DNA of 64,000 nt from an uncultured Sphingomonas sp. (lineage in GTDB: Bacteria; Pseudomonadota; Alphaproteobacteria; Sphingomonadales; Sphingomonadaceae), in assembly GCF_946478955.1 (NCBI RefSeq), contig NZ_CAMLDL010000005.1, forward strand, positions 96,237-160,236. The letters are read 5' to 3'. A program made the position numbers and the translations under genes. The notes beneath the pieces are model-generated. The model did no database searches. It worked only from the letters and a program-made list of their open reading frames with translations, and was not told the DNA's origin. Shown one piece after another: positions 36,004 to 45,592 of this stretch (positions are counted from its first letter, which is position 1; every line of letters starts with the position of its first letter).

Positions 36004-37296
36004 GTGAATCCCTCTTTGCCGCATCCTCTCGAAAAAATCGTCGTGGTGGGGTTGGGCTATGTCGGCCTGCCGCTCGCCGTCGCCCTTGCCAAGGCACATG
36101 AGGGCGCGCACGTAATCGGTTTTGATATTGACGAACGGCGCCTTGCCGAACTGGGTGATCATCAGGATCGAACCGGGGAGGTTTCTGCGGACCATTTGGC
36201 GGCCTCATCCGTGACGCTAACCAGCAGCGATGCCATCTGTCGCGGCGCGGACGTTATCATCGTCACTGTTCCGACGCCGGTCGATGCGGATAACCAGCCC
36301 GACTTGGGGGCGCTGCGTTCGGCGTCGCGGCGGCTGGCCAGCTGGATCGACCCGGCCAGACGCCCAACCATTGTGTACGAAAGCACCGTCTACCCTGGCG
36401 CGACCGAGGAAGAGTGCGGAGCAATAATTGAACAGGCCGCCGGCCTCGTGCGGGGCCGTGACTTCCGCCTCGGCTATAGTCCGGAACGGATCAATCCCGG
36501 TGACAAGGTCCATACAGTGGACAAGATCGTCAAGGTCATCGCCGGTGACGACGACGAAGTGCTGGATCAACTTGACCATCTTTACGGGCGGGTGACGGCG
36601 GCGGGTACATACCGCGCGGCCTCGATCAAGGCGGCCGAAGCTGCAAAGGCAATCGAAAACGCGCAGCGCGATATCAATATCGCGTTTATGAACGAAGTCG
36701 CGCAAATATTTGGCCAGATTGACATATCTGTGTGGGATGTATTGGCGGCGGCGCGCACGAAATGGAACTTCCTGCCGTTTGAACCGGGTCTCGTCGGTGG
36801 ACACTGTATCGGTGTCGATCCGTATTACCTCAGTCATTTGGCGGAACGGGTTGGCCATCATCCTCGCGTCATCCTGTCGGGCCGCGGCACCAACGACGGC
36901 ATGGGCGCATGGATTGCAGAGCAGTTGCACGCTGCCGTCGGCGGCAATGCTGGTCGCGCGCTGGTGATGGGTATGACGTTCAAGGAAAATGTCCCCGATC
37001 TTCGCAACAGTCGCTCGGTCGATGTCGTCAATCGCCTGCGGGCACTGGGACATGATGTGGTGGTTCATGACCCGGTTGCCGACCAGGCCGAATTGATGCG
37101 CATGGACGCGGCAGCGGTTGGTGATCCGCAGGGTAGCTACGATCTGGTTGTGATCGCCGCCGCGCATGGCGCCTATCGTGGATATTCTGCCGAAGACTGG
37201 AAGCGCCTGGTGACCGACGGCGGCATGCTGGCGGACCTGAAGGGCCTGTGGCGGTCAGGCGGGGCGCCGGACGGTGTTCGTCGCTGGACGCTGTAA
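36004..37296 (+). CDS. Nucleotide sugar dehydrogenase (TviB/WbpA-like)
   Basis: A 430-residue dehydrogenase of the UDP-N-acetylhexosamine branch. GLGYVGLPLAVALAK, YSPERINPGDKVH, GLVGGHCIGVDPYYL (catalytic Cys) and MGMTFKENVPDLRNS point to a UDP-GlcNAc or UDP-GalNAc 6-dehydrogenase rather than a second Ugd. The start is GTG at 36004, 51 bases after ugd. It would supply an aminouronic acid for capsule or Vi-like polysaccharide. Substrate not determinable from sequence. Confidence 0.9.
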   Translation: MNPSLPHPLEKIVVVGLGYVGLPLAVALAKAHEGAHVIGFDIDERRLAELGDHQDRTGEVSADHLAASSVTLTSSDAICRGADVIIVTVPTPVDADNQPDLGALRSASRRLASWIDPARRPTIVYESTVYPGATEEECGAIIEQAAGLVRGRDFRLGYSPERINPGDKVHTVDKIVKVIAGDDDEVLDQLDHLYGRVTAAGTYRAASIKAAEAAKAIENAQRDINIAFMNEVAQIFGQIDISVWDVLAAARTKWNFLPFEPGLVGGHCIGVDPYYLSHLAERVGHHPRVILSGRGTNDGMGAWIAEQLHAAVGGNAGRALVMGMTFKENVPDLRNSRSVDVVNRLRALGHDVVVHDPVADQAELMRMDAAAVGDPQGSYDLVVIAAAHGAYRGYSAEDWKRLVTDGGMLADLKGLWRSGGAPDGVRRWTL

Positions 37297-37301
37297 CGAC
37301 T

Positions 37302-38591
37302 ATGGCAGCTGGCTCACAATTGATGTTGACTCGCCGGGCGGCCCTCATCGCTCGCCAACGCTTCTTCCTTGCGGGGGCGCTGGTTTGTGCGGTGTTGATC
37401 CCGATGTTGATCCGCGTCGCGCTTCGCTGGCCCCTGCCATTGGAATCGCAGAGCTGGAACGCACTTGCAGCCAATGTAATTGCGGTCATCGCGTCGCTGT
37501 GGCTGCGTCTTTCGATTGACCAATATCCGGGCAATAGAGCCTCTTATCTGCTGCTGCCGTCGATCCTGGTTTGCCACGCTGCCAATGCGCTATTTTTCCT
37601 GTTCACCCGCATTGGCTATGATCGACTGATCCTTTTCACGGGCCTCTTTGGTCACCTGGTCTGGGCCTATGGCTTACTGATGGTGCAGCGCCGCCTTAGC
37701 CGCCCGGTGATTGGGGTGGTTCCTGGCGGCGACACAGACCGCCTGTCGGCAATAGGCGATGTGGATTGGGTGGCGATTAAACAGCCCGACCTGTCCGCCT
37801 GCCGACATTGCCATGCTTTAGTGGCCGATTTCAGCGCCGACCTTGACGATGGGTGGGAGCGATTTCTGGCAGACGCCGCGCTCGACGGCCGCATCGTCTA
37901 TCAGGTGAAGCAGCTTGCGGAATCGCTGACCGGCCGGGTTCAGATTGAGCGACTATCGGAAAACAGCTTCGGCAGTCTCGTCCCGTCGCGCGGATATCAT
38001 TACCTAAAGGGCCTGATCGAATGGGTTGGGGCACTTATTCTGATTATCATTTTTTCGCCGTTGATGATCGGGGCGGCGGCCGCCCTGTTGTTGGAAGGGA
38101 AGGGACCGATCCTGTTTCGGCAGGAGCGTATTGGTTACGCTGGCAAACCCTTCCGTGTGATCAAGTTTCGAACCATGACGGTGCCTGTATTGAGTGACGG
38201 GGGCGACCAACGCCGCGCCGCCATGACTTTGGAAGACGATCCGCGCATCACCGCCGTCGGGTCCATCCTGCGCCGTTCACGGATTGATGAGTTGCCGCAG
38301 CTATTCAACGTTCTTGCCCGGCAAATGGCGCTGATCGGCCCGCGGCCGGAGGCACAGATACTCTCCGCCTGGTACACGGGTGAAATTCCCTTCTATCGCT
38401 ACCGCCATGTTGTGCGGCCGGGAATTACCGGCTGGGCGCAGATCAACCAGGGTCATGTCGCAGGCGTGGACGAGGTCCATGCCAAGCTGCAGTATGACTT
38501 TTACTATATCAAATATTTCTCGCCCTGGCTCGATCTGCTGATCGCAGCGCGGACGGCGCGGACAATGCTAACCGGCTTTGGGTCGAAGTAG
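37302..38591 (+). CDS. WcaJ-type sugar-1-phosphate transferase
   Basis: A 429-residue polyisoprenyl-phosphate sugar transferase that starts exopolysaccharide repeat-unit synthesis. The first half has several membrane helices and a poorly conserved CoA-binding-like region. The C-terminal catalytic domain has a re-entrant helix (GLIEWVGALILIIIFSPLM), then FRQERIGYAGKPFRVIKFRTM, RITAVGSILRRSRIDELPQL, LIGPRPEA and RPGITGWAQINQG. The ATG at 37302 is 6 bases after the previous stop. Flippase, polymerase and glycosyltransferases are not in the window. Confidence 0.9.
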   Translation: MAAGSQLMLTRRAALIARQRFFLAGALVCAVLIPMLIRVALRWPLPLESQSWNALAANVIAVIASLWLRLSIDQYPGNRASYLLLPSILVCHAANALFFLFTRIGYDRLILFTGLFGHLVWAYGLLMVQRRLSRPVIGVVPGGDTDRLSAIGDVDWVAIKQPDLSACRHCHALVADFSADLDDGWERFLADAALDGRIVYQVKQLAESLTGRVQIERLSENSFGSLVPSRGYHYLKGLIEWVGALILIIIFSPLMIGAAAALLLEGKGPILFRQERIGYAGKPFRVIKFRTMTVPVLSDGGDQRRAAMTLEDDPRITAVGSILRRSRIDELPQLFNVLARQMALIGPRPEAQILSAWYTGEIPFYRYRHVVRPGITGWAQINQGHVAGVDEVHAKLQYDFYYIKYFSPWLDLLIAARTARTMLTGFGSK

Positions 38592-38602
38592 CGACGGCCC
38601 GC

Positions 38603-39466
38603 TTATTTGCTGGCGCCGAAAGCCGATGCCGACACCGGTACCGTACGCCACGGATTGATCACATAGGTGATAAAGCCATCATAGATCGCGCGTGCGGCGG
38701 TCGCGATGGTGGAGGGACGATTGGTCGGCGAGCGGGAAAAAACCGCCAGCGCGACACGGCGATTATCGGGCAGTGTGATGAAGCCAACATCGGTCGAAAG
38801 GCCGTTCAGCGTCCCCGTCTTATGCTCGATCTTCACACCTTGAAGCTGGCCGGGAATGCGATTCCGTCCGGTCGCGCACTGAGCCATCAGGCCAAGGATA
38901 TAGGATCGGCTCTCCGGGCGGACCAAGCCGCCATTGTCGAGCTTCTGAAGCAATTGCACCATCGCGTTCGGGGTGCTGCTGTCTCGTACATCCCAAAGAT
39001 CCCGCTTGGCGGCCAGAAGACCGGCGATGTTGCGATCAATGCGCAGACCCTGCAGGCCATGTTGGTTCAGCCAGTTCTGAACATATGCGGGGCCGCCCAG
39101 GTTAGCCAGAATCTTGTCGGTAGCGCGATTATCGCTGTGGATCAGCATGGCCGCCATCAGACTGCGGGCGCTTTGGCCGCCAATCATGTCGTTCAGCGAC
39201 CGGCGCCCGGCCTCCACCTGGCTCATATAGTTAGCGGCGATCGCAACTTTGACGGTGCTGGCCATCGGAAACGGCATTTCGCCATTAACGGACACCAGTT
39301 GGCCCGTCGAAAGGTCCAGGGCGGCAACGCCAATATTGCGCGGGTCGGCGGCGACAATTGATTTCAGCTGGTTTTCAAGCGGAACCAGTGCGGTCGGCGT
39401 CGCGGCAAAAGACGGTGTTGCGGCAAAGGTGGCAACAGCAATGAACAACGCGGAAAATCTGCGCAT
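38603..39466 (-). CDS. Class A beta-lactamase-like serine hydrolase
   Basis: A 287-residue exported protein (signal peptide about 1-21). Class A elements are S70-T-V-K73, S111-D-N113 and K216-T-G218. RDSSTPNAM (161-169) matches the RDTTTP block. However, the omega-loop ExxLN with the deacylating Glu is not visible: the segment between IDR and RDSSTP reads NIAGLLAAKRDLWDV, without Glu. So it may be a PBP-like or slow acyl-enzyme hydrolase rather than an efficient lactamase. Start at 39466 set by the signal peptide. Confidence 0.85.
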   Translation of the reverse strand: MRRFSALFIAVATFAATPSFAATPTALVPLENQLKSIVAADPRNIGVAALDLSTGQLVSVNGEMPFPMASTVKVAIAANYMSQVEAGRRSLNDMIGGQSARSLMAAMLIHSDNRATDKILANLGGPAYVQNWLNQHGLQGLRIDRNIAGLLAAKRDLWDVRDSSTPNAMVQLLQKLDNGGLVRPESRSYILGLMAQCATGRNRIPGQLQGVKIEHKTGTLNGLSTDVGFITLPDNRRVALAVFSRSPTNRPSTIATAARAIYDGFITYVINPWRTVPVSASAFGASK

Positions 39467-39582
39467 GAATCCCCAACCCCGGTCCGACTGCGAGCATGAT
39501 TGCCCCCATTTCTCGCAATCCAATGGTTAACAAGGAATGAAATTCAGATGGTTAGCGCAAGCGGCGTGCGGCGAGTTGAGAC

Positions 39583-40908
39583 TCAGCGAGGATGAGCCGA
39601 GTCGAATTTTACTTGTGGGGCGGTCTCTGGCAGGCGCCACAGGATCGGAAGAACCACCACAGCAACAGCTGCAATCATCGCGCCCGGCGCGAGTGGCCAG
39701 CCGCTGCCTTCAATCCATTTCTGCGCCGCCCAGGGCGTTAGACCGCCGAAGATCGCCGTGGCGCCAGTTGCGCCCAGCGCCAGCGCGGTTAGCCGCCCTT
39801 CGCCGCCAACCTGCTCCGCAGTGGTGACTGCGCCAACGGCGCTGACGCCGCCCGCCACAGCCGCTAGGATGACCGCGCCGAGTAATGCCTGACCAGTCGA
39901 ACCGCTCGCCATCCAGGCAAACATGATGAGGGGAAGAATGGCACTAAGTACGGCCAGACCGACAAGGACTGGTCGCCGCCCGACCTGGTCCGACCAGAGC
40001 CCGAACAATGGTGTCACCAATATGACGACCACGGCTGCTGCGGTTGACAGCCATAGCGACAATTGCTCGCTCATCTTTCCGGCCGAGTTAAGGAAGGCCG
40101 GGACATAGGTGATGCCGACATAATAAGTGATGGACCCCAGCGCCGAAATGGCGAAGGCGCGGGCAATGCCCGCCCTATGATGGGTCAGCGTGTGACGAAG
40201 TGGGCGCTCGGGAACGGTGCCATCTTCCACCTGCCGATTAAATTCGGGCGATTCATGCATCGCCGCGCGGGCGATCCAAACGGTGACGGCGATCAGCGCA
40301 CCAAACAAGAAGGGGACGCGCCAGCCCCAACTATCCAGATCGGGGGCAGGAACAAGCGTTACCGTCAGGGCGGACAATCCTACCGCAAGCAATCCGCCAA
40401 TTTCGCTCGCGGCGGAGGCAAGTGAGGCGATCAGCCCGCGGCGGTGTGCCGGTGCGCCCTCCATCAGATAGGCGACCACGCCGGTATATTCCCCGCCAAC
40501 CGCGAAGCCCATCACGCAGCGGAGGGCGAGCAGGAGCCAGCCTGCTGCTGGCCCAATATCGGCACGGGTGGGGAGTAGCGCCGTCGCTAGCATCGCCGCC
40601 GTCATCAGCGCGACCGACGCCAGCAACATCCGGCGCCGTCCATCGCGGTCTCCGATATGGCCGAAGAACAACGCACCCAATGGCCGCATCAGATAGGCGA
40701 TGGCGAACCCGGCCAGCGTTGCCAGTAGCGAACCTTCGCCTGGTCCATAGAACACACGCGCCAATACAGTGGCGAAATAGAGATAGAGCGTAAAATCATA
40801 CCATTCGACGACCGTCGAAAAGGCAGCAATGGCAAGCGAGCCCCGCGATACATGGGTTGGGGCGGCGCCGATCAGTTGGTCCTCGTCACACGCCGCTGAC
40901 CGGAGCAA
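39583..40908 (-). CDS. MFS transporter (metabolite:H+ symporter type)
   Basis: A 441-residue 12-helix transporter of the MHS group, related to ProP, ShiA and citrate permeases. TVVEWYDFTLYLYFATVL at the first helix, GHIGDRDGRRRML in the loop 2-3 and GLWSDQVGRRPVL in the second half are diagnostic. The start is TTG at 40908 behind AGGTGG. The substrate, probably an organic acid or osmolyte, is unknown. It lies just after parE on the same strand. Confidence 0.87.
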   Translation of the reverse strand: MLRSAACDEDQLIGAAPTHVSRGSLAIAAFSTVVEWYDFTLYLYFATVLARVFYGPGEGSLLATLAGFAIAYLMRPLGALFFGHIGDRDGRRRMLLASVALMTAAMLATALLPTRADIGPAAGWLLLALRCVMGFAVGGEYTGVVAYLMEGAPAHRRGLIASLASAASEIGGLLAVGLSALTVTLVPAPDLDSWGWRVPFLFGALIAVTVWIARAAMHESPEFNRQVEDGTVPERPLRHTLTHHRAGIARAFAISALGSITYYVGITYVPAFLNSAGKMSEQLSLWLSTAAAVVVILVTPLFGLWSDQVGRRPVLVGLAVLSAILPLIMFAWMASGSTGQALLGAVILAAVAGGVSAVGAVTTAEQVGGEGRLTALALGATGATAIFGGLTPWAAQKWIEGSGWPLAPGAMIAAVAVVVLPILWRLPETAPQVKFDSAHPR

Positions 40909-40926
40909 TTGCCACCTAGCCCCCGG

Positions 40927-42909
40927 TTAGGCATCAATTGTTTCGTCGTCCACGCTCGCCGCGCGGGCCTGAATGAAGTTGAAGCGGTGTTCCGGGTTTT
41001 TCCCCATCAGCCGGTCGACAAGATCCTTGGTTGGTTGCCGGTCCTGATATTCGGCCGGTAACGTGATCCGGATCATGGACCGGGTTTTGGGGTCCATGGT
41101 GGTTTCCTTCAGCTGGCCGGGGTTCATTTCACCCAGACCTTTGAAGCGGCCTACATCGACCTTTTTGCCCTTGAATTCGGTCGCTTCCAGCTCCGCCCGA
41201 TGGGCGTCGTCCCGGGCGTATAGGGATTTCGATCCGCTGGTCAGGCGGTACAGCGGCGGCTGGGCGAGGTAGAGGTGGCCGCGCCGCACCAGCTCCGGCA
41301 TTTCCTGAAAGAAAAAGGTCATCAGCAGGGTCGCGATGTGGGCGCCGTCCACATCGGCGTCGGTCATGATTACGACCCGCTCATAGCGTAATGCGTCCTC
41401 ATCAAATTTATCGCGGATGCCGCAGCCAAGCGCGAGCGTTAGATCAGCAATTTCCTGATTTGCGCGGATCTTGTCGGCGGAGGCGCTGGCCACGTTCAAT
41501 ATCTTGCCGCGAATTGGCAGGATGGCCTGCGTTTTGCGGTCACGCGCCTGCTTTGCGCTGCCGCCGGCGCTGTCACCTTCGACAATGAACAATTCGCTTC
41601 CCTGAGCATCGTCATTGGCGCAGTCGGTGAGCTTACCGGGCAAGCGCAGCTTGCGCGCGGAGGTTGCGGTCTTGCGCTTCACTTCGCGCTCGGCGCGCCG
41701 CTTGAGGCGCTCGTCCATTCGCTCGAGAATTGCGCCCAGCAGCGCGCGGCCACGATCCATATTATCGGCGAGGTAATGGTCGAAATGGTCGCGCACCGCC
41801 GCTTCGACAAAACGCGCCGCCTCAAGACTGGTCAGGCGGTCCTTGGTCTGACTTTGGAAATGGGGATTACGGATGAAAACCGACAGCATCACTTCGGCGC
41901 CGTCCATGACGTCGTCCGGCGTGATATCCTTGGCTTTTTTTTGTCCGACCAGTTCGGCAAAGGCACGTATGCCTTTGGTCAACGCGGCGCGGAGGCCAGC
42001 CTCATGCGTCCCGCCGTCTGGCGTCGGGATGGTGTTGCAATAATAATCTTTGACGCTGTCTTCGGTCCAGATCGGCCACGCAACCGCCCATTCCGCCGCG
42101 CCCTGGGAATCTGGAAAATCCTGTCGTCCGGTAAAGGGGGGAGTGGTGAAACATTCGCGCCCGACAAGTTGTTCATTGAGGTGGTCAGCAAGGCCATTTT
42201 CAAACTGGAACACGGCCTGCTCTGGGACCTTGTCCGACACAAGAGTTGAGTCGCAGCGCCAGCGAATTTCGACGCCTGCAAACAGATAGGCCTTGGACCG
42301 TGTCAGCTTGTAAAGACGCTCCGGATCGAACGCGGCATCCTTGCCGAAAATGTCCGGGTCGGGGGTGAAGGTGACGCTGGTACCCCGCCGATTTGGTGCG
42401 GCGCCAACCTCCTCCAGCTTGCTGACCGCGTTACCCCTGGCAAAAACTTGGCGATACAGCTTCTTTTCACGCGCGACCTCGATGATCGTTTCGGTCGATA
42501 GGGCGTTTACAACACTGACGCCGACACCGTGGAGGCCGCCGCTGGTGGAATAGGCCTTGCCTTCAAACTTCCCGCCCGAGTGGAGCGTGGTCAGGATGAC
42601 CTCGAGGGCCGATTTGCCCGGATATTTGGGATGCGGATCGACCGGGATTCCGCGACCATTGTCGGTAACTGTCAGGCGATTGCCCCGGTCCAGTGTGACC
42701 TCGATCCGGCTCGCGTGACCCGCCACCGCCTCGTCCATCGAATTGTCGATAACCTCGGCCGCAAGGTGATGCAGTGCCCGCGCGTCGGTGCCGCCAATAT
42801 ACATACCCGGCCGCCGCCGTACCGGTTCCAGGCCTTCAAGAACCTCAATGGCTGAGGCGTCATAATCCCCGGACGATGTGGGTTGGTTGGAGTCAAAAAG
42901 ATCGGACAT
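40927..42909 (-). CDS. parE: DNA topoisomerase IV subunit B
   Basis: A 660-residue type IIA topoisomerase ATPase subunit. GHKL motifs include EVIDNSMDEAVAGHA, VTDNGRGIPVDPHP and SGGLHGVGVSVVNALS. The TOPRIM domain has LFIVEGDSAGGSAKQARD and IMTDADVDGAHIATLL. QTKDRLTS and the length without a GyrB insertion favour ParE. The ATG at 42909 fits the family. It decatenates replicated chromosomes with ParC, which is not in this window. Confidence 0.93.
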   Translation of the reverse strand: MSDLFDSNQPTSSGDYDASAIEVLEGLEPVRRRPGMYIGGTDARALHHLAAEVIDNSMDEAVAGHASRIEVTLDRGNRLTVTDNGRGIPVDPHPKYPGKSALEVILTTLHSGGKFEGKAYSTSGGLHGVGVSVVNALSTETIIEVAREKKLYRQVFARGNAVSKLEEVGAAPNRRGTSVTFTPDPDIFGKDAAFDPERLYKLTRSKAYLFAGVEIRWRCDSTLVSDKVPEQAVFQFENGLADHLNEQLVGRECFTTPPFTGRQDFPDSQGAAEWAVAWPIWTEDSVKDYYCNTIPTPDGGTHEAGLRAALTKGIRAFAELVGQKKAKDITPDDVMDGAEVMLSVFIRNPHFQSQTKDRLTSLEAARFVEAAVRDHFDHYLADNMDRGRALLGAILERMDERLKRRAEREVKRKTATSARKLRLPGKLTDCANDDAQGSELFIVEGDSAGGSAKQARDRKTQAILPIRGKILNVASASADKIRANQEIADLTLALGCGIRDKFDEDALRYERVVIMTDADVDGAHIATLLMTFFFQEMPELVRRGHLYLAQPPLYRLTSGSKSLYARDDAHRAELEATEFKGKKVDVGRFKGLGEMNPGQLKETTMDPKTRSMIRITLPAEYQDRQPTKDLVDRLMGKNPEHRFNFIQARAASVDDETIDA

Positions 42910-42980
42910 TTGAAGAACGCTATAGGGCCGAAGAATGGGCTCTGCCAAGCAGCGTCAAAGTCACAACTGACGGAAATTCG

Positions 42981-43301
42981 TTAAGCGATGTGCACCACGA
43001 AGATTGCCATCAACGCGAAGAAGCTGCCGATCAGCATCAGCATGAGTCGGTCACCCATGGTGGGATCGTCAGGTTCCGCCTCGGCAGCATCGATACGCTT
43101 TTTGATTACCTGCATACGTAGGTAGGCGAGGACCATCACAAGGCCGCCAACGATCACCAGTGCAAGTTCGGTCAGAAGATTCTCGTGAGATCCTCCAAGG
43201 CGTGCTGCGGCAAGACCAAATCCGACAACCGCCATTGCGGTCCGAACCCAGGCCAGGAATGTGCGCTCATTGGCGGCATGGTCATTATAGTTTTTGATCA
43301 T
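42981..43301 (-). CDS. DUF202 (YidH-like) membrane protein
   Basis: A 106-residue inner-membrane protein with three hydrophobic helices and the family motif [19 protein letters not shown] at the first. Function is unknown. The stop is followed by the parE promoter region; the start is 16 bases after the histidine phosphatase stop, so it is probably the third gene of a gcrA-phosphatase-DUF202 transcript. Confidence 0.85.
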   Translation of the reverse strand: MIKNYNDHAANERTFLAWVRTAMAVVGFGLAAARLGGSHENLLTELALVIVGGLVMVLAYLRMQVIKKRIDAAEAEPDDPTMGDRLMLMLIGSFFALMAIFVVHIA

Positions 43302-43317
43302 CGCCGCATCCCGCCCG

Positions 43318-43914
43318 TCAGCCGTTCATATCGTTCCAGCGTTTGATCGCCGGTTCGGTCAAATCATGGTCATAGCCAAGCGCGCTGATCGTCGCCGTAT
43401 CGAGTGTGAATAGCGCGCCACCCTCTGGCGGCAAGCCAATCCACCGCGCACCCATCACGCGCATGGTGTGGGCGCTTGAGAAGAGCAGGCATGGGGCGTC
43501 GAGTACACGTATGATCCTGATGACCCGATCGACGCGGGCGCCAACATCGGCGGCCCGTTCTCCGCCCGGGCAACCGTCGCGGAAGATGTCCCATCCTGGC
43601 CTGCCCATCTGGATTTCCATTGTAGTCCGACCCTCGAACTCGCCATAATCCCACTCGGCAAGGTCTTCATCGATGATCATGACATCGCCAAACCCCGCAA
43701 GTCGGCATGTGTCCTGCGCGCGGGAGGACGGGCTGCATCGCACCTCGGCGTAAGGACCGGCAGGAAGCCTGTCGCGAAGCAACAACGCAGCATCGCGCCC
43801 TTCTGCCGTTAACGGAATATCGGTGCGGCCCGTATGCCGACCTGTTCTGCTCCACTCGGTTTCACCATGGCGAACCATGGTGACAACCGGAAGTTTTGCG
43901 CGGTCGGTATTCAA
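43318..43914 (-). CDS. Histidine phosphatase family protein
   Basis: A 198-residue phosphoglycerate-mutase-fold phosphatase. The phosphohistidine is H16 in [16 protein letters not shown]; the second active-site His is in [23 protein letters not shown] is the conserved loop. A cofactor-dependent mutase is unlikely given the short length. The substrate is unknown. It starts 12 bases after gcrA. Confidence 0.87.
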   Translation of the reverse strand: MNTDRAKLPVVTMVRHGETEWSRTGRHTGRTDIPLTAEGRDAALLLRDRLPAGPYAEVRCSPSSRAQDTCRLAGFGDVMIIDEDLAEWDYGEFEGRTTMEIQMGRPGWDIFRDGCPGGERAADVGARVDRVIRIIRVLDAPCLLFSSAHTMRVMGARWIGLPPEGGALFTLDTATISALGYDHDLTEPAIKRWNDMNG

Positions 43915-43926
43915 ATGGCGCGATCC

Positions 43927-44613
43927 TTAGCGGACGCGGGGTCCGCCGAACGGTAGCGGCGGCGGCGGACGGCGGTCACGACGCGGAAGCTGCGCCTGAT
44001 ACGCGACGCCGCAATGGTCGACGCAATAGGGGTAGCCTGGGTTGGCCGGGTTTCCGCAAAAATGGAAATCCGGTTCTCCCGGATGACCCATCGGCCAGCG
44101 GCAGACGCGGTCATTGAGGTCGAGCAGGCTAGTCTTGTCAGCAACCTCTGCGCTCGGCTTGGCCGGAACCAGGCGGCGCGGCGGGGCTGGCGGGATCGGC
44201 GCCTGCGTATCGCCCGGACCTTGACGGATGAAGCCGCCGGGGCCGACCGAGCGATACTGCATCGTTTGCGCGTCGACGGGCTTGGCCTTCGCGGTCGGCG
44301 TCGTTGCCGTCGTTGCGGCTGCGTCGGCGCGTGGCTCGACCGGCGCTGCGGGCTTCGGTGCCACGGCGGCCGGCCTTGGTGCTGGCTTTGGCGCGGCAGC
44401 GACCTTCGGGGTCTTTGGCGCGGCCTTGGCCTTCTTTGCCTTATCGTCGCCGGACTTAACCGGCGAAGGGCGCGACTCGAGGCCTAGGCGGTGAGCCTTG
44501 CCGATCACGGCATTACGGCTAACCCCACCAAGGTCTTCGGCGATCTGACTCGCGGTGGAGCCTTCGGCCCACATCGCTTTCAGTCGATCGATGCGCTCTT
44601 CGGTCCAGCTCAT
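43927..44613 (-). CDS. gcrA: Cell-cycle regulator GcrA
   Basis: A 228-residue protein. The N-terminal DNA-binding domain MSWTEERIDRLKAMWAEG with GGVSRNAVIGKAHRLGL is that of GcrA, the alphaproteobacterial factor that recruits sigma70 RNA polymerase at GANTC sites methylated by CcrM. A long Ala/Pro/Lys-rich linker (about 50-140) follows, then a C-terminal cysteine-containing domain (CRWPMGHPGEPDFHFCGNP). It heads a minus-strand group and diverges from the ABC permease. Confidence 0.93.
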   Translation of the reverse strand: MSWTEERIDRLKAMWAEGSTASQIAEDLGGVSRNAVIGKAHRLGLESRPSPVKSGDDKAKKAKAAPKTPKVAAAPKPAPRPAAVAPKPAAPVEPRADAAATTATTPTAKAKPVDAQTMQYRSVGPGGFIRQGPGDTQAPIPPAPPRRLVPAKPSAEVADKTSLLDLNDRVCRWPMGHPGEPDFHFCGNPANPGYPYCVDHCGVAYQAQLPRRDRRPPPPLPFGGPRVR

Positions 44614-44685
44614 GAAAATTCAAACTCCGTGCGTTCTAATGCCCCATATTGCGAAAGGGCGCCGCTGCCGATAGGCGATTGGCGC

Positions 44686-45513
44686 GTGAACGACCAGACT
44701 CCATCTTGGATAACTACGGAACCCGGCCAGCCTGTCCTTAACGGGATTAACTGGGGCGGTCTTACGACGCTATATATCAAGGAGGTAAGGCGGTTCTTCA
44801 AGGTCCAGATGCAAACCGTCTGGGCGCCATCGGTTACTACCCTACTTTATCTAGTCATTTTTACGGTCGCGATGGGGCGCACGGGACGCACGGTTCTCGG
44901 CGTTCCGTTCGCCGATTTCATTGCGCCGGGCCTGATCGTCATGGCGATGATGCAGAACGCCTTTGCGAACAGCAGCTTCAGCCTGCTGGTCGGCAAGCTG
45001 CAGGGGACCATTGTTGATTATCTCATGCCGCCATTATCGGTCGGGGAATTGATAGCCGCACTTGTCGGCGCATCCGTGACCCGCGCGTTCCTGGTCGGCT
45101 TTGCGGTTTGGGTCGTGATGTTGCTGTGGCCGGGCGTCCATGTGGGAATTACCCATCCGCTGGCGGTTTTCTGGTTCGGGTTAATGGGCGCGCTGATGCT
45201 GTCTTTTCTGGGGCTACTGACCTCGATCTGGGCCGACAAATTCGACAATGCCGCGATGATCAGCAATTTTGTGGTCGCACCGCTCAGCCTGCTGTCTGGC
45301 ACCTTTTATTCGGTTGAACAGCTCGCCCCGGTATTCCGCGTAATCAGCCACGCCAATCCGTTTTTCTATGTAATTTCGGGATTCCGATACGGCTTCCTGG
45401 GTGCATCGGACTCGCCGATTTTTGTTGGCGCCGTCGGCCTTCTGGTCCTCAACATCATTCTCTTTGCGATCTGTTACGCGCTGCTCAAGAGCGGCTGGAA
45501 GATCAAGAATTAG
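44686..45513 (+). CDS. ABC-2 type transporter permease
   Basis: A 275-residue integral membrane protein with six hydrophobic segments and an ABC-2 permease layout. It has LYIKEVRRFFKVQMQTVWAP at the N-terminus and LSGTFYSVEQLAPVFRVISHANPFFY in two blocks near the end. It is close to the YadH/NodJ group. The start is GTG at 44686; the upstream frame overlaps gcrA. No ATP-binding subunit lies next to it, so its partner is elsewhere. A role in exporting a lipid-linked or polysaccharide substrate is only a guess. Confidence 0.85.
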   Translation: MNDQTPSWITTEPGQPVLNGINWGGLTTLYIKEVRRFFKVQMQTVWAPSVTTLLYLVIFTVAMGRTGRTVLGVPFADFIAPGLIVMAMMQNAFANSSFSLLVGKLQGTIVDYLMPPLSVGELIAALVGASVTRAFLVGFAVWVVMLLWPGVHVGITHPLAVFWFGLMGALMLSFLGLLTSIWADKFDNAAMISNFVVAPLSLLSGTFYSVEQLAPVFRVISHANPFFYVISGFRYGFLGASDSPIFVGAVGLLVLNIILFAICYALLKSGWKIKN

Positions 45514-45592
45514 GTATTGATTCGGCCTGTCTGCACGATTCGCCCGTTAATTGCTGACTGGTCGCTCGGCCATTCGGCTCATGTTGTGCAGG

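Noticed and set aside
36217..37167. Minus-strand frame of 316 codons over the TviB/WbpA-like gene
   Set aside because: Antisense shadow of a conserved dehydrogenase; His/Arg-rich composition.
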